Shown piece after piece: positions 5,672-9,497 of a stretch of DNA of 9,497 bases. Numbering within the stretch: the stretch's first letter is position 1; each line of letters starts with the position of its first letter. A program made the position numbers and the translations under genes. The notes below the pieces were generated by a model. It saw only the letters and a list, made by a program, of their open reading frames with translations. It made no database searches and was not told where the DNA came from. Source of the stretch: Leptospirillum sp. (GTDB lineage Bacteria; Nitrospirota; Leptospirillia; Leptospirillales; Leptospirillaceae); contig DAIEST010000132.1 of assembly GCA_027346125.1 (NCBI GenBank), forward strand, positions 1 to 9,497, in the 5' to 3' direction.

Positions 5672-6937
5672 ATGAGAATTCTTGCTTCACCCCATCCATA
5701 TCTGACTGATGGCGCGGGTATCTATTCCCCGAAATCCCTGACCAGTGCCTTTCTGGATCCCGAAACGGGACTTCCCCGGGAAGTATGGCATATCGGTTTT
5801 TCCCGTTCGGGGGATCTGCTCTACCGCTCCGACAATCTCCCTCCCGCCTTCCGGAATCTCCCGACAATCAAGGGAATCGACGTTTTCTTCTCAGAACTGA
5901 ACCTCCTCGTCCACACCTCAAGCACCAAGGAGATGACGGCATTCCGTTCGAAGAGCTTCGTCGAAAACCGCGCATCGACTGTCTTCAGGGTCTTCAGGAA
6001 AGACCTGACTCTTCCGCCCAGGCTCGGGATTGCCTCCCGGAAAACAGAAAACCTTCTTCACTTTCTTTTCGTCCCCGAAGGAACGGCATCCGAGGCCGAT
6101 GCGGTCATGGAACCAGCTTTCTTTTCCGGCGGGGATCTCCTTCTCCAGAAAACGGCGGACTGGCTTGAGCATGTGGATGACGAATCCCTTTCGATCATCG
6201 CGCTGGGGGTTTTCAGGGGCGCCCTCCGGAACATCCCCTCCCCCGATGTCGTCATCCGGTCGGTCAGGGGAACCATTCTGACCCGCCCGGAAAACCGGAG
6301 GGAGGATCAGCTGCCCAAGATGCCCGGAGACCTTTCCGTCATGCCCAGATGGTGGGGAACCCGGATCGACGAAGAAAAGGAAGACAAGGGAGTCTGGGCC
6401 CATACGGTACTCCGGTGTGCCCGGGGATTGCCCGTCATGACCGTTTCCGCCAACACCAGCTTCATCCGGAAAATCGGCATTTCCGTTTTCAGGGGGGTGC
6501 TGGTCCGGATGTCGGATCAGATTCTCGAATGCTCCCGGATTTTTTCCTGGGGAAACAAGTACAGGTATGCCCGGCAATGGCTCACCCCCGCAGGATACGA
6601 TCTGCACCAGGCCGAACGGATCCTGCGGATGATCCAGAAGGAAGCGCAGGTCTTCTCCCTGATCCCGGTCCATGCAACGCTTTCAGGACTCCGCGAAATC
6701 GCCATCAAGACCCGGATGGATGAGCCGCTATTCTGGGATCCCAAGGAAGAACAGGCCTGGATCACCCTCCGGAACCTCACCCCTGAGGAAGCGGAGATCA
6801 CGGCACGGCCTTCGCTCGTTTCCCGGATGGAGAAGCTGGTGGGATCGCCCTTATCGTTCGAATCCTTCCTGATCCGATACTGCGAAACGCCGGTCCGGAA
6901 ACCGGACAGCGCACTTCCGGAAGAAGAGACCCCCTAG
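5672..6937 (+). CDS. hypothetical protein of unrecognised family (421 aa)
   Basis: Long ORF with codon use like its neighbours, ending at TAG 6935-6937. The start at ATG 5672 is chosen for AGGA five bases upstream; the frame extends to 5534, but the extra 46 residues look non-coding. I see no signal peptide, no convincing membrane segment, no coiled coil and no nucleotide-binding loop. Visible features: an N-terminal MRILASPHPYLTDG strand and turn, an aromatic RWW at 226-228 followed by a charged DEEKEDKG run, a hydrophobic/Arg block near 240-290, three scattered cysteines (249, 287, 404) that form no metal motif, and a Pro/Glu-rich tail. The mixed alpha/beta look suggests a soluble cytosolic protein of one or two domains. 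It is flanked by a phosphoribosyltransferase gene (same strand, 168 bases upstream) and a convergent GGDEF/EAL gene (46 bases), neither of which gives a functional clue. I found no clear promoter: TTGACT at 5518 has no -10 at proper spacing, and TATTCT at 5549 has only a poor -35. Confidence 0.8.
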   Translation: MRILASPHPYLTDGAGIYSPKSLTSAFLDPETGLPREVWHIGFSRSGDLLYRSDNLPPAFRNLPTIKGIDVFFSELNLLVHTSSTKEMTAFRSKSFVENRASTVFRVFRKDLTLPPRLGIASRKTENLLHFLFVPEGTASEADAVMEPAFFSGGDLLLQKTADWLEHVDDESLSIIALGVFRGALRNIPSPDVVIRSVRGTILTRPENRREDQLPKMPGDLSVMPRWWGTRIDEEKEDKGVWAHTVLRCARGLPVMTVSANTSFIRKIGISVFRGVLVRMSDQILECSRIFSWGNKYRYARQWLTPAGYDLHQAERILRMIQKEAQVFSLIPVHATLSGLREIAIKTRMDEPLFWDPKEEQAWITLRNLTPEEAEITARPSLVSRMEKLVGSPLSFESFLIRYCETPVRKPDSALPEEETP

Positions 6938-6983
6938 GGTCCGTCTCGTTGTGAGGTCTTTCCGGAACGGTTTCCAACGGCCT

Positions 6984-9497
6984 TCAACTCCCCCATTCCT
7001 GCTCAAGATAGATTTCCAGTTCCGCAAACGGGATCGGACCGGAGATTCCGTATCCCTGAATGACCGAGCATCCCAGTTTCCTCAGCATGTCGATCTCGAC
7101 GGGCGACTCCGCACCTTCTCCTACCAGAAGAAGCTTCAGGTTCCTCGACATTTGGGCGATTGTCCTCACCATCATCTGGTCCCTGCGGCTTTCCTTCATT
7201 CTCAGGACAAACTCCTGGGGAATCTTGATGACGTCCACCGGCAACCGCGTCAGATAGGACAAAGAGGAATAACCGGTCCCAAAATCGTCAATGGCGATCA
7301 GGACTCCCAAATCTCTCAGGATAGACAGTCGTTTTCCCGCCTCTTCGGGATCCTTGATCAGAAGACTCTCGGTCAGCTCCAGGGAAAGGCGGCTGGCAAT
7401 CCGCGGATTGCCGGACAAACGGTTCGTCAGATAATCCCAGAATTCCGGTGTCCAGAACTGCCGTGCCGAGACATTGATCCCGATCCGTATCGACTGGCGT
7501 ACCGTTCCGGACCATCGGTCCAGAATCCCCAGAATCTGGTCGAGGACCCACTCTCCCATCGGAAGAATCAGTCCCGTCTCCTCTGCCAGTGAGATAAAGG
7601 AGGATGGATGGAGCAATCCCGCTCCCGGACGGTTCCACCTGATCAGGGACTCGACCCCGACCACGCGTTTGCGGACAACATCGACCTGGGGCTGGAAATA
7701 GAGAAGAAACTCGTTTTTCAGAAGACCTTCGCGGATTGCCTTGCCCTGACCATACCGGTGACGAATCCGGTCTTCCATTCCCATTTCGAAGAACTGACAG
7801 TTGTTTTTTCCAATGCTCTTGGCCTGGTACATCGCAATGTCGGCCTTCCGAAGCAGATCTTCCACCTCCTCCCCGTCTCCGGGAAAACCGGAAACCCCCA
7901 CAGAAGCCGTCGTGTGGAACATCCTTCCCTCAAGACGGACTGGAAGGGCGATCTTCTCGAGAATCCCCGCAAAGAAACGGGAAACGGACAGGGAGTCAGA
8001 ACAGTCTGTTTTCAGGAGAATGAACTCGTCTCCTCCGATTCTTGCCACGACATCCTGATCCCCCACGACATCCTCCAGACGGGCCGAAATGATCTGGAGA
8101 AACCGGTCCCCGGCCGGATGACCCAGAGTATCGTTCACCTCCTTGAATCCGTCGAGGTCCAGAAAAGCCAGCATGAGCGACCGGCCGTCCGTCTGCGCTT
8201 TCAGGATCTCTTCCCGGAGACGCTCCATGAAGGCGTTCCGGTTCAGGAGACCGGTCAGAGGGTCCTTATGGGCCAGTCGCCAGATTTTCTGATCCTTTTC
8301 CCGATCCAGCGTCACGTCCTTCAGATGGACGAGCGTATGCGCCACTCTGCCCTGATCGTTCCAGATCGGAGACACCATGGCTTCCGCCAGGAAGTGCATT
8401 CCGGATCGGGTGATCCCTCTCCATTCTCCCTCGAAAACCCTTCCGTCCGAGAGGATCTCCTTGACGGATCGGTTCAGGACCGGATAAGGGAAAAGTTCCG
8501 GAATCCGGGATCGGGAAAGGGCGGACGGATCCAGACCGCACATCCGGCAGAAGGACTCGTTGGCCCATTCGATCTCACCGTCCGGACTGGCAATCAGGGA
8601 GGGGTTCCGGGCCGACTCCATCGCCATTTGCAAAAGCCGGATTCTCTTCTGCTCCTCATAGTAGGTGAATGCAACCCGTATCTTCTCGGAAAACTCCAGA
8701 AGGCGCGTCTGCAAGCGCTCCGGAAGATCCCTCCGGTTCTTCACGGAAACGGTCAGCGTTCCCCAGGGAAAAAGTTCTTCCTTGTCCCGAAGGATCGGAA
8801 TCACGAAAGACGCATCCACGCCATACCCCTGATACCATTTGCCAAGAGGGGAAAAATCCGCGTCTTTCGTGAGAGTGAACTGGGCCCTTCTGGAGAAGAG
8901 CGCACGGGAACTGCTCCGGTTGATTCCGGGGGGGGCGTTCCATTTCAGGGAGAGGGACCGTTCCCGAAGTTCCTCGCAAAACCGGGGGGAAACGGAGTGG
9001 ATATCCACATAGCGGATCGAACCATCGGGTTCGGGAACGGAGAAATACACGGAGAAAAACCTGAAATCGCTGAAGATTCGATGGACGATGAAGGAAAGGA
9101 GCATATCGAGGTGTTCGCCGCGCAGGATCCGGCGATCCAGTTCGACGGAAATCCGGTTGATCGTCTCCATTTCGGTTTCACGGGTGACGTCCCGGACATG
9201 GGACACCAGAACTTTCCCCAGGGAAGCATGGCTGGAGCAGGAAAAGCTGACATTGATATGAACGCCTCCCCCATCTTTCCGGCGGAAAAAGCGGGGAACC
9301 GTCCTGGAGTGTTCTCCGGACTCCAGCAAAATCCGGACATCTTCCCGGGCTTCTTCCCGAGTCGCGTTGGACAGATCGAAGATCGATCTCCCCAAAAGCT
9401 CATTCTTCGACGAAAAGCCCATCATTCTCAGAAAAGCCTGATTCACATCCAGGATGAGGAAGGTTTCGGCGTCGGTCAGATAGATCCCGTCCGGGGC
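6984..9497 (-). CDS. PAS - GAF-like - PAS - GGDEF - EAL cyclic-di-GMP signalling protein (5' end beyond right edge)
   Basis: 837 residues are visible, numbered here from the right edge; the frame is open through it, so the N-terminus is missing. A GTG at 9446 lies inside the first PAS domain and is not a credible start. Domains: PAS about 1-110 ending in VRDVTRE; a GAF-like region about 110-280; a second PAS about 285-397 ending in LKDVTLDRE; GGDEF about 400-572 with DPLTGLLNRNAF, FLDLDGFKEVNDTLGH and intact RIGGDEF (codons 8022-8036); EAL about 580-828. The GGDEF half should make cyclic-di-GMP; the RxxD product-inhibition site five residues before GGDEF is absent (GDQD there). In the EAL half the signature is ESL (7644-7652) and the usual KID reads KIP. 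The other metal and substrate residues are kept: Asn in GINVS, ELTES, DDFGTGYSSL, the Lys, EGAES and QGYG. No transmembrane segment is seen in this part. It is probably a cytosolic or membrane-tethered sensor setting cyclic-di-GMP in response to redox or ligand. Whether it makes, degrades or both is open. Confidence 0.95.
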   Translation of the reverse strand, partial: APDGIYLTDAETFLILDVNQAFLRMMGFSSKNELLGRSIFDLSNATREEAREDVRILLESGEHSRTVPRFFRRKDGGGVHINVSFSCSSHASLGKVLVSHVRDVTRETEMETINRISVELDRRILRGEHLDMLLSFIVHRIFSDFRFFSVYFSVPEPDGSIRYVDIHSVSPRFCEELRERSLSLKWNAPPGINRSSSRALFSRRAQFTLTKDADFSPLGKWYQGYGVDASFVIPILRDKEELFPWGTLTVSVKNRRDLPERLQTRLLEFSEKIRVAFTYYEEQKRIRLLQMAMESARNPSLIASPDGEIEWANESFCRMCGLDPSALSRSRIPELFPYPVLNRSVKEILSDGRVFEGEWRGITRSGMHFLAEAMVSPIWNDQGRVAHTLVHLKDVTLDREKDQKIWRLAHKDPLTGLLNRNAFMERLREEILKAQTDGRSLMLAFLDLDGFKEVNDTLGHPAGDRFLQIISARLEDVVGDQDVVARIGGDEFILLKTDCSDSLSVSRFFAGILEKIALPVRLEGRMFHTTASVGVSGFPGDGEEVEDLLRKADIAMYQAKSIGKNNCQFFEMGMEDRIRHRYGQGKAIREGLLKNEFLLYFQPQVDVVRKRVVGVESLIRWNRPGAGLLHPSSFISLAEETGLILPMGEWVLDQILGILDRWSGTVRQSIRIGINVSARQFWTPEFWDYLTNRLSGNPRIASRLSLELTESLLIKDPEEAGKRLSILRDLGVLIAIDDFGTGYSSLSYLTRLPVDVIKIPQEFVLRMKESRRDQMMVRTIAQMSRNLKLLLVGEGAESPVEIDMLRKLGCSVIQGYGISGPIPFAELEIYLEQEWGS

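Noticed and set aside
6938..6983. Terminator between the 421-residue gene and the GGDEF/EAL gene
   Set aside because: Only a weak GGAA/TTCC pairing with a short loop and no T-run is visible in the 46-base convergent gap.
9444..9446. GTG as the start of the GGDEF/EAL gene
   Set aside because: The frame is open to the window edge and the 17 codons beyond it complete a normal PAS N-terminus (DGIYLTDAE type), so the gene continues off the window.

Overview
This window is an ordinary chromosomal housekeeping stretch of moderately GC-rich bacterial DNA (my estimate is 55-58% GC). It is packed with single-copy genes on both strands and shows no IS element, phage gene, CRISPR array, tRNA or rRNA. 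Gene content, the strong preference for CGG (Arg) and TCC/CCG/GGA codons, and the combination of a small DUF971 protein with an Mrp-type Fe-S carrier suggest a deep-branching Gram-negative such as Nitrospirota (Leptospirillum-like). That placement is an inference from gene style; nothing in the window proves it.

Left part, plus strand: the 3' end of an unrecognised gene (to 374), then a complete mrp/apbC-type P-loop ATPase with an N-terminal MIP18/DUF59 domain (509-1585), then a 79-residue tryptophan-rich, acidic-tailed protein (1620-1859) probably in the same transcript. Converging on these from the minus strand is a small membrane-anchored protein resembling DUF4359 (1927-2208). It is transcribed divergently from truA, the tRNA pseudouridine synthase (2324-3130, plus).

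Middle, minus strand: gpsA, NAD(P)-dependent glycerol-3-phosphate dehydrogenase (3505-4551, GTG start), followed 45 bases later by a small DUF971 protein with two CxCxxC motifs (3136-3459). These two look like one operon, and it ends only 5 bases from the end of truA. Divergent from gpsA is a predicted phosphoribosyltransferase of the COG1926 type (4823-5503, GTG start). The 271-base divergent gap (4552-4822) is the largest non-coding stretch and holds one fair and one weak promoter candidate.

Right part: a 421-residue protein of unrecognised family (5672-6937, plus). Convergent with it is a large cyclic-di-GMP signalling protein, PAS - GAF-like - PAS - GGDEF - EAL (6984 to beyond the right edge, minus), whose EAL signature reads ESL and which lacks the usual RxxD inhibitory site.

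I did not find a convincing new multi-gene system. The most interesting points are: separate Mrp and DUF971 genes lying close together, matching the domain set that is fused in plant HCF101; the unrecognised 421-residue protein; the altered signature motifs in the GGDEF/EAL protein; and a striking excess of the palindrome TCCGGA (about 38 copies by hand count).
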